A DNA stretch of 23,153 nt from a virus, in IMG/VR virus record IMGVR_UViG_3300042554_000022, positions 1 to 23,153 of that record; one strand, given 5' to 3'. How positions within the stretch are numbered: the first letter of the stretch is position 1; the number at the start of each line of letters is the position of its first letter. Under the pieces are notes generated by a model, which saw nothing but the letters and a program-made list of their open reading frames with translations, ran no database searches and was not told the DNA's origin. Both the position numbers and the translations under genes were made by a program. This document shows positions 7,803 to 17,000 of the stretch, piece after piece.

Positions 7803-7810
7803 CCTTTCCT
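7803..7810 (-). promoter_or_regulatory. Ribosome binding site that fixes the 7796 start
   Basis: Read on the minus strand this is AGGAAAGG, six bases before the ATG at 7796. The alternative TTG at 7802-7800 would directly abut it, so the ATG is the start. Confidence 0.75.
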
Positions 7811-7817
7811 AAGTGAC

Positions 7818-7841
7818 AGAGGGCGGGTTTCCCCACCCCCT
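7818..7841 (-). terminator. GC-rich hairpin with GAAA loop after the capsid gene
   Basis: On the transcribed strand the arm AGGGGGTGGG, the loop GAAA and the arm CCCGCCCTCT form a 10-bp stem (two G-T wobbles, the rest Watson-Crick) closed by a GNRA tetraloop. It begins 18 nt after the capsid stop codon and ends 7 nt before the next ribosome binding site. No U-tract follows, so full intrinsic termination is doubtful. An attenuator, mRNA-stabilising or processing element that raises capsid over downstream expression is likelier. Confidence 0.6.
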
Positions 7842-7859
7842 GCCGAGCAATAACGGGAA

Positions 7860-9044
7860 TTATCCGTTTGTTGCTGCTGACTCAATGCGATAGAGAGCAG
7901 CTTCACGAAGGCGAGCAAAGCCTCCGAAGTAGTACCAACCGATTGTGCGGAAACGACGTAGAGCGTCGATCTCTGGACCGATAACGGTTGAGATATCTGC
8001 TGCCTGTGCTTCAGCCAATGCTTCACGACCTGCGACGATTGCGCGGTAGTTGTTGGTGAATGTAACTGTACCTGTTGCTGCAACAGATGAAACTGTCTGA
8101 GCAAGAGCGTACTTGATTGTTGAACCTGTTGTACCAGAGATGGTTGTGAAGGTTCCGTTGAACAACGCGTTAGATGAAGCAATTGTAACAACCTGTCCAA
8201 CTCCAACACCGTGTGCTGTAGATGTAGTGATTGTTGCGTTAGTTCCATCTGCAGCAACGTTAGTGATTGCTGTACCAACTGTTGTTGAGATAAGGCCGTT
8301 TGACTGTACAGCACCATTTAGGACACGTGGTGTCTCAACGATGAATGCACCTTCGATTACGCCTACTGCACCAGCAACGAACGGTGTACGCTCAACGTAC
8401 TTTGTTAGCTCCTGGAATCCACCTGTACCAGTTTCAGCGCGAAGATCGGCTGACTGACGTGGGTGTAGGTATGCAGCATATAGTTCGCCCATACGAGGCA
8501 ATGCCTTGTTTGTGCGAAGTGATACTACAGCGTTGCGGATATCTGCAACTGTCATTGTATCTACAGGTAGAACACCTGAAGATGATGTTGGTGCAGAACC
8601 TGATGGACCGTTTGAGTAGATCACGTTAGTTCCTGCTGAGAGGACCTGACCTACAACGTTATCAATAGAGTCTGCTGCGTTGTATGCGATGATGTCAGCA
8701 AGAGCTGAGTCAACATCGTTGAATGAAGTTAGGTTTAACTTCTTTGTTGTTGTTACTGCTGAACCGTATTCGTTCAGAGTTACTGTAACCTGTGATGGGT
8801 TACCTAGTGCAATGCTTGATACATCTGATGCTTCGCTCAATGTAGAAGTAGCTTGTGCCAAATCTGAGTAGATTGAGAAAACAACTGATGATCCTGGCAT
8901 AGCCTGTTGTACTGGCTTCACGTCAGCAAGTGAACGCATAACAGGAATGGAACGTAGTGCCATTCTTACATACTGATCGTATGCTGTTCGTACGAGGTTG
9001 CTGATTTCGGAGGTGCCAGTGGGGGTACCTTGTGGTACTGCCAT
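7860..9044 (-). CDS. Major capsid protein (HK97-fold, N4 gp56-like) with Ig-like insert
   Basis: This 394-residue protein starts at ATG 9044-9042 behind AAAGG. It should form the icosahedral shell. The scaffold-like gene immediately upstream, the length, and motifs typical of N4-gp56/P22-type coat proteins support this: LPRMGELYAAYLHPRQSADLR (181-202), the PFVAGAVGVIEGAFIVETPR stretch (221-240) and a C-terminal IGWYYFGG...LREAALYRIES. Residues ~254-330 look like an extra beta domain inserted before NNYRAIVAGREAL, with the ITTSTAHGVGVGQVVTI pattern seen in phage surface Ig-like domains. It is followed by a strong hairpin. The assignment as capsid is firm; the subfamily is by eye. Confidence 0.9.
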   Translation of the reverse strand: MAVPQGTPTGTSEISNLVRTAYDQYVRMALRSIPVMRSLADVKPVQQAMPGSSVVFSIYSDLAQATSTLSEASDVSSIALGNPSQVTVTLNEYGSAVTTTKKLNLTSFNDVDSALADIIAYNAADSIDNVVGQVLSAGTNVIYSNGPSGSAPTSSSGVLPVDTMTVADIRNAVVSLRTNKALPRMGELYAAYLHPRQSADLRAETGTGGFQELTKYVERTPFVAGAVGVIEGAFIVETPRVLNGAVQSNGLISTTVGTAITNVAADGTNATITTSTAHGVGVGQVVTIASSNALFNGTFTTISGTTGSTIKYALAQTVSSVAATGTVTFTNNYRAIVAGREALAEAQAADISTVIGPEIDALRRFRTIGWYYFGGFARLREAALYRIESAATNG

Positions 9045-9072
9045 TTGTCTAGCCTTTCGTTAGGATCGGATT

Positions 9073-9540
9073 TTAGAGTCCAGACATCCTAATGATTTCA
9101 TCCAGTTCTTCCTTGCTGTTTGCATTTACTAACTTGTGCATAACACTGTCATTGTGACCAGGAGATGATCCTGATTCAACAGCATTAGTCATTCGTTTAT
9201 ATGCAGCAGCTTGGGCTGGATCTACATTAGGTGTTGCCTGGTTTTGGTTTGTTTCAATACCGAATACATCGGCATAGTCTTCAAGCCATTTAGATACAGA
9301 CTCTTCAGTTGGGTCTATATCCTGTGGGATAAATGAAGCAATTTTGCCATTTACCCCGCGACTTTCGAGGGCATCTTTGATTGCTCGTTCTCTTTGCGCT
9401 TTGTTAAGACTTTCAAACTGTGCTTTTAGTTCAGCCAGTTCCTTGTCTTTTTGCTTAGTAGCTTTACGCAGTTGTTTTACAAGGTCATTGCTGCTGTCTT
9501 CCATATCGAAGTCATCATCCTCGTAGTCATAATTGGACAT
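9073..9540 (-). CDS. Scaffold-like protein for capsid assembly
   Basis: This 155-residue protein starts at ATG 9540-9538 with GAGAAGGA upstream. The N-terminus is very acidic (YDYEDDDFDMEDSS). Residues ~20-55 form a charged coiled coil (KQLRKATKQKDKELAELKAQ...), followed by RERAIKDALESRGVNGKIASF and a PxDIDPTEESVSKWLxDY region. The C-terminus is a short helix (KEELDEIIRM). This layout, and the position 28 nt upstream of the major capsid gene, match phage scaffolding proteins, which guide shell assembly and are then lost. No protease motif is visible. The alternative is a minor head protein. Confidence 0.8.
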   Translation of the reverse strand: MSNYDYEDDDFDMEDSSNDLVKQLRKATKQKDKELAELKAQFESLNKAQRERAIKDALESRGVNGKIASFIPQDIDPTEESVSKWLEDYADVFGIETNQNQATPNVDPAQAAAYKRMTNAVESGSSPGHNDSVMHKLVNANSKEELDEIIRMSGL

Positions 9541-9671
9541 AGGTCCTTCTCCCGTTCTTTGTTAGATTGACGCAGGCCTCATATTCACCTTGGGGCGGGT
9601 GGTATGGCTCCTACTACTGGTATTGTTGTCGCTCCACTAGGCCAGTCGTTCTAGTGGCAGGCTTTATTTAT
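9541..9671 (-). other. Longest intergenic region (131 nt) with inverted repeat
   Basis: This gap separates the large virion-protein genes from the scaffold/capsid pair. It contains a perfect 7-bp inverted repeat (CCACTAG 9634-9640 and CTAGTGG 9651-9657, 10-nt spacer) starting 14 nt after the 465-aa gene's stop, and the scaffold gene's ribosome binding site. No U-tract follows the stem on the minus strand and I find no convincing minus-strand promoter hexamers. It is the most likely place in the window for a transcription boundary, because every other junction is tight. Confidence 0.5.
9634..9657. repeat. Perfect 7-bp inverted repeat, possible hairpin or operator
   Basis: The arms CCACTAG and CTAGTGG flank a 10-nt spacer just after the 465-aa gene's stop codon. 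It could be an RNA hairpin or a protein-binding palindrome; the sequence alone cannot decide. Confidence 0.5.
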
Positions 9672-11069
9672 TTAGAAATTGCCAGCACGTTCTCTAGCGA
9701 TTGCACCTACACCAGCCCTACCGCTAAATGCGGAGGTTTCTAGTTCGGTTAACTTCTTGCGCTGTCTTTGCGCTTCTACTTGACCAGGAAGGTTGAAGAT
9801 TTCCTGTTCTGCAGTTGCCTGTGTGTAAGGCCCCTGCTTGTAAATATCTGCTAGTTGTGATGCACGTGGAACAATTTGTGCTGCAGTCTGGTAGCCCTGA
9901 TCTGCCTGTTCCTTAGTGACACCGTAGCGTTGTAGGTACTCAGCATCTGCAGCGCTTGTAGTTAGACCAGCACGTACTGCTGCTCCACCGATTTCTGCTG
10001 CTGTTACCTTACGCTTAATATCTTCGATAGCCTTAGATGGATCGAGTGTATAAGCCAAAATATCTCCTTGAGAGATGCCTGGGTAAAATGTTCTAAGAGC
10101 TTGTGCTACCTCTGGGTTAGCGTTGATAACACGCTTTTGTGCAGTAGAGATACGGTCTTCAAGTTCTACATCGCTAACATCGGAAGCAATTAGTTTTTCA
10201 AATCCTTCTTGACGACCCATCTCACCACGTGTGTAGTAAGTCTCTGGCAGTCCATAGCGACGCATAATGTCTTGGTAAGCATCTTCTTTTGCAATATATT
10301 CTGCTTCGGATATTGCACGAAGACCCTTGTTAATGCGCTGAGCATTAGCTGCAAAACGCTTCTTATAGGCATCTGTCTGACGTAAGCGAAGCGTGAACTC
10401 TGCTGGAGAAATACCTTCTTCAATAAATGTTTTAAGGTCTGGCACTAAAGCACCTACACCTAAAGCCTCAAATTCACTGTAGAGTAAATCGTAAGCAGAC
10501 TTTCTTTCTGCTTCTTGCTTTCCGCTTTTTGCTAAAATCTTTGTTGTTCCATCAGACATAACCGCAGTTACGTCACCAGTTGTTGGGTCTGTATAGGTGC
10601 TAACAACTGTCCCACCTGAACTAAAATTTGATGTGTTCACATCTCCTGAACTAGAAGCAACAAAAGCATTTCCAGAAACATCTACAGAATCATCTGATCC
10701 TTTAGGAATTATTGTTCCGCTAGGAGTTGACTGGTATCTTGCACCTAAAAAACCAAAATTGCCAGGAGAATTTTGGACAATAACTTGTCCTGTTTTTTCA
10801 TCAAAAGCATAACCCGTCATACCCTTAAATGGGTTGTAATTAATTGTATCTGTCTCACTACCACCGATAACATCTCTTATGTTTTTAGGTAGGTTACCGT
10901 AGGTTGCTTTTGTAACAGTAATAGCACGACTGCCTGGGGTGTAAGTCACGCCTGTTGCTTTATCTTCTACTTGTTCAACGCCAGGAGGTTCAACAACCAC
11001 AATATCTGGTTGATTGTAAAGTCGTCCACCTGGTAAATAATCTTGTGGAGTTACTATAAATTCAGCCAT
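9672..11069 (-). CDS. Large virion-type protein, beta N-terminus and helical C-terminus
   Basis: This 465-residue protein starts at ATG 11069-11067, forming TAATG with the 741-aa gene. Residues 1-180 are Pro/Gly/Ser/Thr-rich and probably beta or extended, with short strand-turn repeats such as DPTTGDVTAVMSDGTTK. Residues ~183-465 are helical and charged. Residues 211-232 (DLKTFIEEGISPAEFTLRLR) match an element present twice in the 741-aa protein. No lysozyme, protease or polymerase motif is visible. The position between portal and scaffold in a run of large proteins suggests an internal virion or DNA-ejection component (inference). It precedes the 131-nt gap. Confidence 0.85.
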   Translation of the reverse strand: MAEFIVTPQDYLPGGRLYNQPDIVVVEPPGVEQVEDKATGVTYTPGSRAITVTKATYGNLPKNIRDVIGGSETDTINYNPFKGMTGYAFDEKTGQVIVQNSPGNFGFLGARYQSTPSGTIIPKGSDDSVDVSGNAFVASSSGDVNTSNFSSGGTVVSTYTDPTTGDVTAVMSDGTTKILAKSGKQEAERKSAYDLLYSEFEALGVGALVPDLKTFIEEGISPAEFTLRLRQTDAYKKRFAANAQRINKGLRAISEAEYIAKEDAYQDIMRRYGLPETYYTRGEMGRQEGFEKLIASDVSDVELEDRISTAQKRVINANPEVAQALRTFYPGISQGDILAYTLDPSKAIEDIKRKVTAAEIGGAAVRAGLTTSAADAEYLQRYGVTKEQADQGYQTAAQIVPRASQLADIYKQGPYTQATAEQEIFNLPGQVEAQRQRKKLTELETSAFSGRAGVGAIARERAGNF

Positions 11070-13294
11070 TATCCTTGGAATCCTAACTGTTGTAGAACAT
11101 TAAGTGCGATACCTGAAACTTCTTGACGAGCATTGTTGGTATACTGCCAACGTGGGTCCTTGCGTAGCGCACGTTCCCAGTCGTAGATAGTCATTTCTTT
11201 TTCAGGACCAATTGCAGAACGTAGAGTCTTGTCATCTAGTCCAATAGTCTGTGGATTAACTTCAAGTACAGAAGCCATAACATTCTTGTATGGTGAGTAG
11301 ATAGTCTCTAGGTCAACGCCGAGATCTAGTAGTGAACCAACCTTCTCAGGTAGACCCAACTTTGCAGTCTGGCGAATAACATTCTTAAACGCATCTGGTG
11401 ACTCACCTTGGAGAATCTTTGAAAGCCAAGTCTGAGCTTGGGTTCCAAACTGCTTATCAAAGTCAAGACCGTTAGCTGCAGCAGTTGCCTTAAGTTGAGC
11501 AAGAGCACCACCTGCAGCGCCACCTAAAGCCTTGCCTGGTGCATATGAAAACTTAGCGCGAATGAGTCCATCTACTAAAGATGAACTTGCACTGATTCCC
11601 ATAGACAAAGCATTGCTAACTATGTCGTCAATCTCATCGTTGCCAAGTGTCACACCTAACGCAAGAGCGCGGTCTGCAATTGACTGACGGATATCAGCAG
11701 TTTGACCTGCCTGCTTAGTTCCCTTAAAACGTGAATCTGTACGAAGCAGTGCTTCAAAGTCTGAAAACTTCATACCACCTGCATCGGTAAATGCCTTGGC
11801 AAGTAGTGGGTCAGTAGGCTTAATGCTACTTGCAGGAATATCAAAGTACTGAGACATCAAGTTAATATAGTTACCATATACGCCGTTAAGGTCATAGCCA
11901 TTCTTGAGCAAGTCCTGAACGAACTTGTTCTGGCCCTGTCCTGCTCTTTGACGAATCAAAGATGAGAACTTATCAACGCTCTCACCATTGAGAATAGCGT
12001 TTAGCCAAGTATCCTTCTGGTCTGCAAAATCTACATCAAGATCAAAGCCGTTGTTCTGGGCTACACGACGCAGCGCTTGTAACGCTGTGCCTGCTTCTCC
12101 ACCTACGGCTGCTGTTCCAAACTTGCCTGCACCAGTAACAGCCTTGCGAATCTTGACTGTGTCTGCTTCGTTAGCATAGTCATAGATATCCATTGCAAGA
12201 GAGCGAGCAGTTGTATCGTCCAGATCCTTGCCTTGGCTAATTGCCTCTTCTTTGAGAGACTGAATAACTTTTTCTAGCCCACGACCATACTCAGAAGTCT
12301 TGTCTAGTTCAACAAGTTTCTTTTGATAGTTTGGATCTTCTGTCTTTAACTTGCTGACAAGTGCGTCATATTGACGCTTATAGAATCCACGCTGACGAAT
12401 TGGACCAGCTTGTGTCTTAAACCAATTTGTATTTTCAAGAAGATTGATAAACTGATCTTCTGTAAAGTCATCATTAGGGTCTTCAACTTTACCCAAAGCC
12501 TTGATAAGAAGTGCTTTAAGTTCTTCATTACTCTTAAAGATTTCATCAATAGCGCCATATCTTTTTTCAGCGCCAGCTAAGGCTTTAGCAAACTGATCTC
12601 CAGTAGCTGCGGCAGTTGCAGGAGTTGCAGGAAGTCCACTTGCTGCAGCGATTCCCTCGGCAGTTGTTGTATTAACAGTACCAGTTGCAGTAGTACCTGT
12701 AGCAGCGGTACCTGTTGTAGCAGTGCCTGTAACAACTGGAGGCTTGGTTGTTGTTATAGGCTTAGGAGGCTTGGCAACAGTTACCTTCTTGCCATTCTTA
12801 TCCCAAGTTTCGCCATCTAAAGTGTACTCACCTGTGACTGAATTAAACTTAGCTGTAGCAGGTACGCCAGTAGGACGGTTGCCTGTAGTTGCTGTCTTCT
12901 TAGCAGCAAGTGCATCAGCAAGTTTTTTCTTACTTGCTTTTAATCTTTCATCAAGGGCTTTAGTATCTTGACCAGAATCTTTAGCCTTTGCAATCTGCTC
13001 ATTAAGAGACTCAATCATTGCCTTAGATGACTTAGCATCAGCGGCTGACTTGGCTAATGTAGCCTTCTTGTTGTAGTCAGCCTTAGCTACATCATTTGCT
13101 GCCTTGTATGCTTTCAGCTTTGCAGCTTCTGCAGCTTTTGCTGTAGCAAGTGCTGCCTTTACCTGAGCATAATTTGGAGACTTTGTTGATGTTTCATCGA
13201 ATGTTCTTTGTGCCTTAAGACGTGCGGCTTTTGCTACGTCGTAGGATTCGGCTGCGCGTTTTACTTGTGGGTAGTCAGATGCTTTATACGCCAT
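11069..13294 (-). CDS. Large internally duplicated virion-type protein
   Basis: This 741-residue protein starts at ATG 13294-13292 (TAATG junction). Residues 1-135 are a Lys/Ala-rich coiled coil. Residues 145-172 contain a beta hairpin (GEYTLDGETWDKNGKKVTV). Residues ~180-235 are a Thr/Ala/Gly linker. Residues 355-545 and 549-739 are two copies of one helical domain, sharing ALxxLxxxAxxNGxDxD, TWLxxILxGES, DLxxxYxxYxNxM and a final F/W-x-x-x-L-R-x-D-x-R-F/W element. Residues ~275-303 (FTEDQFINLLENTNWF) look like the end of an earlier, degenerate copy. No enzyme motif was seen. I infer a structural or ejection protein. Confidence 0.87.
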   Translation of the reverse strand: MAYKASDYPQVKRAAESYDVAKAARLKAQRTFDETSTKSPNYAQVKAALATAKAAEAAKLKAYKAANDVAKADYNKKATLAKSAADAKSSKAMIESLNEQIAKAKDSGQDTKALDERLKASKKKLADALAAKKTATTGNRPTGVPATAKFNSVTGEYTLDGETWDKNGKKVTVAKPPKPITTTKPPVVTGTATTGTAATGTTATGTVNTTTAEGIAAASGLPATPATAAATGDQFAKALAGAEKRYGAIDEIFKSNEELKALLIKALGKVEDPNDDFTEDQFINLLENTNWFKTQAGPIRQRGFYKRQYDALVSKLKTEDPNYQKKLVELDKTSEYGRGLEKVIQSLKEEAISQGKDLDDTTARSLAMDIYDYANEADTVKIRKAVTGAGKFGTAAVGGEAGTALQALRRVAQNNGFDLDVDFADQKDTWLNAILNGESVDKFSSLIRQRAGQGQNKFVQDLLKNGYDLNGVYGNYINLMSQYFDIPASSIKPTDPLLAKAFTDAGGMKFSDFEALLRTDSRFKGTKQAGQTADIRQSIADRALALGVTLGNDEIDDIVSNALSMGISASSSLVDGLIRAKFSYAPGKALGGAAGGALAQLKATAAANGLDFDKQFGTQAQTWLSKILQGESPDAFKNVIRQTAKLGLPEKVGSLLDLGVDLETIYSPYKNVMASVLEVNPQTIGLDDKTLRSAIGPEKEMTIYDWERALRKDPRWQYTNNARQEVSGIALNVLQQLGFQG
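11078..11650 (-). repeat. Domain repeat copy B of the 741-aa protein
   Basis: It encodes residues ~549-739. Aligned with copy A it keeps LAQLKATAAANGLDFD, TWLSKILQGESPDAF, VIRQ, LGVDLETIYSPYKNVM and the closing DWERALRKDPRW. The two copies are adjacent and of nearly equal length. Confidence 0.75.
11660..12232 (-). repeat. Domain repeat copy A of the 741-aa protein
   Basis: It encodes residues ~355-545, with the same order of motifs: LQALRRVAQNNGFDLD, TWLNAILNGESVDKF, LIRQ, NGYDLNGVYGNYINLM and a closing DFEALLRTDSRF. The identity to copy B is moderate, so the duplication is not recent. Confidence 0.75.
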
Positions 13295-14034
13295 TACTTA
13301 ACACCTATCGCTGTCTTGAACGCATCATAAAGACCAAAGATCTTATTCTGCTTGGCTTCATCTGTCTTAGCAATTTCTTGGTACAAGAACTCTTCTGTAT
13401 CAGCACCACCTGTAGTTGTGGCCTTAACGCCACCACCTTTTGCTCTCGCATACTTGGTTACTACTGGCATAGACTTTTCGCGTTCAACAGCCTTCTTGTA
13501 AATTTCGTTGAGCTGTTCTTCTGATAGTCCTCGACCTAGAAGAACTTCTGCTGCTGCAGTTGCACCTTTGCGAATTGAAGCCTTAGTAGATTGTCTCTCC
13601 TGGATGTATGGCTTTGGAATTTCATCGCCTGTTCCCATACCTGCTCTAGTGCCAGCAACATCCTTGAGGTAACTACTTAAATCAAACTTTGTAGTAGCAA
13701 GACGCTGTGGGTCATTAGCCTGAAGCATTGAGATTTCAGAACTAAGATCTCTTGATGCAGATAGGAAAGCCTCACGTACTGTTGAGTTGTACTTGCCAGT
13801 AACAGGTACTTTATATCCAGCGCTCTTAAGTTGCTGAGCCAAAGCCTTACGTAAAATATCAGTCATAGAACCGTACTGTGCTATTAACTTCGCTTCACTT
13901 GCTTCAGTACGTGTTGATGGTACGGCTAATCCACCAGGGGTTGGAATCCTTGCTCCAGTGCCAGGTGTTGAAGAAGTGATTAACCCACCGCCACCTGTGC
14001 CAGCACCGTAATTAGCGCCAGTTAGACCTGACAT
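13294..14034 (-). CDS. 246-aa virion-type protein of unknown function
   Basis: The protein starts at ATG 14034-14032, 1 nt after the 1585-aa gene's stop. The N-terminal ~40 residues are Gly/Thr/Pro-rich and disordered-looking (TGANYGAGTGGGGLITSS). Residues ~45-110 contain a helix and a YKVPVTGKYNSTVREAFLS segment that resembles peptidoglycan-binding-type helical repeats only weakly. Residues 140-195 (IQERQSTKASIRKGATAAAE...RGLSEEQLNEIYKKAVEREK) are helical and charged. It sits between two large virion-type genes and is coupled to the next by TAATG. I do not recognise a named family; a minor virion protein is likely by context. Confidence 0.84.
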   Translation of the reverse strand: MSGLTGANYGAGTGGGGLITSSTPGTGARIPTPGGLAVPSTRTEASEAKLIAQYGSMTDILRKALAQQLKSAGYKVPVTGKYNSTVREAFLSASRDLSSEISMLQANDPQRLATTKFDLSSYLKDVAGTRAGMGTGDEIPKPYIQERQSTKASIRKGATAAAEVLLGRGLSEEQLNEIYKKAVEREKSMPVVTKYARAKGGGVKATTTGGADTEEFLYQEIAKTDEAKQNKIFGLYDAFKTAIGVK

Positions 14035-14035
14035 C

Positions 14036-17000
14036 TTAGTTCTCCCTCAAGAAGTTGCTAAACAGAACAGTAAAGACTGAACTAGCATTTGGATTTGTTT
14101 GTGCAATTGCTTTTAATTGTGCAAGTGTTGACTCACGAATTACATCTCGTGCCTTAACGTCGCGCTCACTGCGTGAGTTATAGACATTGTCCTTGGCGTT
14201 GAGATACTCTTCATAGATACCAACCATTCTACGAATAGAGTTAGTAGCTGGATTGCTAACTTGTGTTTCGTTCAACATACGCTTTAGATCATCATATGCA
14301 GCCATACGCTTGACATTATTACCAGCAGAATCTGCAAACTCTTGCTGTAGTAATGGACGTGTAGCCTTGAATTCCTTTGACCAGGCATCCCAAACATCGT
14401 TGATGCGAGCACGTTCTGAGTCAGTTGCTGCTGATGTTAGAGCTTGCTCGTAACGATCACGCTCTTGGTAGAAGAAGTACTTAGACTTAGCAACCATTGT
14501 CTCCTGTAGGAAGTCACCAACGAGTTTATTCTCGCGGTAGCCATTGTCCTTGAGGAACTGGTATGCCTCCCAGCTAAAGGTTCCACTCTGTGGAATCAAG
14601 AAAGCTGCACCTTCTGGATATGCCTTGATGAGATCTTGGTTGCCATCAACCCAGTTTGCTGCTGCGTTGCTTGTCTTAAAGTTTGCTTGGAATACAGGGT
14701 CTGATTCGTTAAGAACATATGGAACCTGGTTTGGAAACAGCTTAGTCCAGTCAGCCATAGCTCTGCCGACAGGATCTGTAGTACCGCTGTACTCTTCAAT
14801 GAGCTTTGAGAATACCTGCTTGAAGTTAACGCGACCATTCTCACGAACCCACTCAGCCATATCTGACTTGAGCGATGTTGTTGGTGATGCTGGTGCAATA
14901 AAGCCTAGAGCAAAGCGTGTCAATAGAACACCACTGATAGTTGCACGTAGTTGCTTCTGATACTCAGCTAGTTCACCAGGAGTTGCTGTTGCAGATGGGG
15001 TATGCCCACCTGCTTCTAGGTATGTAACTGCCTTACGGTATGCAGATGCGTACTGTGAGTCGCGTTCATCCTTATCTAGCGCTGTTAACAAACGGTTAAC
15101 GTGACCAGGTAAAGCTGCTTGGAAGATAGATTGATTTTCTCCAATAGAACCAAGTGTGTACTGCTCTGTTGCCTTTACTTCCTTGGCAAGCATTGAAAGA
15201 ATTGGGATATCTGACTCAGAGAATAAACCTGCTGTGTTATAGATAACCTTAAGTGACACACCAGCGATTGGACCGCTAAATGTTGGTAGCCAAGACTCTG
15301 TGTTTGCAGATGGTGTCAGCATTCGGATTGAAGATCCGAACTGCAATGGCATTGGAGAGACGAACTTATCGCCTAGTCCAAAGACACTTAGTGACTTGTT
15401 AACTGCTGCATAGACAGGGGCTACACCTGGATAGATGAAGTATGGCTCGCCTTGGTCATCGCGTTGTACAAAACCTGTGTGTGTTACACCTTCATAAGTC
15501 AGTGCAAGTTTACGCAAAGCCTCTGGATTGTAACGAACCGTACGATATAGACGACGGTAAGCATCTTCAGTAGCACGATAGAAACGTGCAAAGTTACGCA
15601 TAGACCAAGCCATCTGTGTACGAACATCTGGGTTATCCACGAATGCTAGTACGCGCTCAACGCCTAACTTCTCTGACATCTCAACTACACGACGAGTTGC
15701 CTCTTCTTTACCAACCTTAGCTGTTAGATCTTCTAAGTATGGTTGTAGCTCCTTGCGGATATTAAAGGCTGCGTCAAGAACAATTTGGTCACGTGACATA
15801 CGTGCATTGGCATCTCCCAGCCAATCCCATACGCGGGTATTAAGGTCTGAAATAATGTTTGCAGATTGTGTCGCTGGAATAAAGCGTGGACCTGTGATTG
15901 ATTGAGGCAAGTCTGCACGTTTGGTTGGAAGCCAGTCAAGAGAAAAGTCATCTAACTTAGTAGCAAGGTCTCCCGCTTCATCTGCCTGAACAATCTTGCC
16001 TAGTAGTTCATCATTGATAGAACCATCTGCTCGTCCAAACAAAGCCTTAAGGTCATCAAAGATAACGCCTGCGTGTTGAGTAGATGTGTATGTCTCATCA
16101 ATGTAGCGATCAAAACTTTGTTTGTGCTTAGGCAATACCCGTGTATCAATATGCTTAGATAGCGCTGCAACGAATGCACCACGGTCATTACCGTACTGCT
16201 TGAGCAGTTTCATACCCTCTGAGCCGATTTCATCACTGCCTTTGGCCACAATCTGGAACGCCCAAGCGAGCTTTCCTTCTTGATCCACTGGGCTTAGCTG
16301 TACGAAAGAGCCATATTGACGGGCATAGTCTTCACCATCAATTGAGAAGTCAACTACTCTGCCCTGCTTACGGCTTACTTTAGTAGCACGTGAGAAGAAA
16401 TCGTTACCAGCGTTAAGGTTATATGCACCTTCGCTAGCAGACTTGAGTAGGTTCTCGAAGTCTCCGTGCATAGCAAACTCATATGTAAACTGGTCAAAGT
16501 CTTTGCCAAAGTTACCAATTTGTGCGTCATCAAACTTATCGCGTAGCAATACCTCAGCAAGCAACTTGCGCTTTGCCAGTTCTTTCTCTGCAGAGTTCTT
16601 GAAAGCACCTACTGTTATGATTTCATTGCCATCAACAACTTCGCGCTTAACGCCATTTTGAATATCTTTGAACTTGCCTAGGATTAGTTCTTTATCTTTG
16701 CCTTTTGCATAGCGATTGAACATACCTAGTGCTAAATCATCTTCAGTCATACGAATCTTTGTAGCAAGACGACGAGATCTCACTACAGATCCAACAGACT
16801 TGATAGCACCCTTGCCATTAGATAGATAGAAAAGGTAATCTTCCAAAGCATTACGTACTGGGAAACGTGGACCTGCTAAAGTACCTGTAACGAATGTGCT
16901 AATAGCATCATCTGCTGCCTTTGAGTACTGAGCGCCCCATAGTTTTGCTAGGTATCCATCACGTGCTGCGAAACGATCTAGTTGCTGTGGGGTAATAAAG

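Noticed and set aside
7781-8317. 178-aa Gln/Leu/Ser-rich minus-strand frame
   Set aside because: It lies within the capsid gene in another frame, has no ribosome binding site, and its low-complexity content reflects shifted reading of Thr/Val/Ala codons.
9567-9572. TTGACG as a promoter -35 box
   Set aside because: It is on the plus strand, which carries no genes here, and no -10 hexamer lies at the proper distance.
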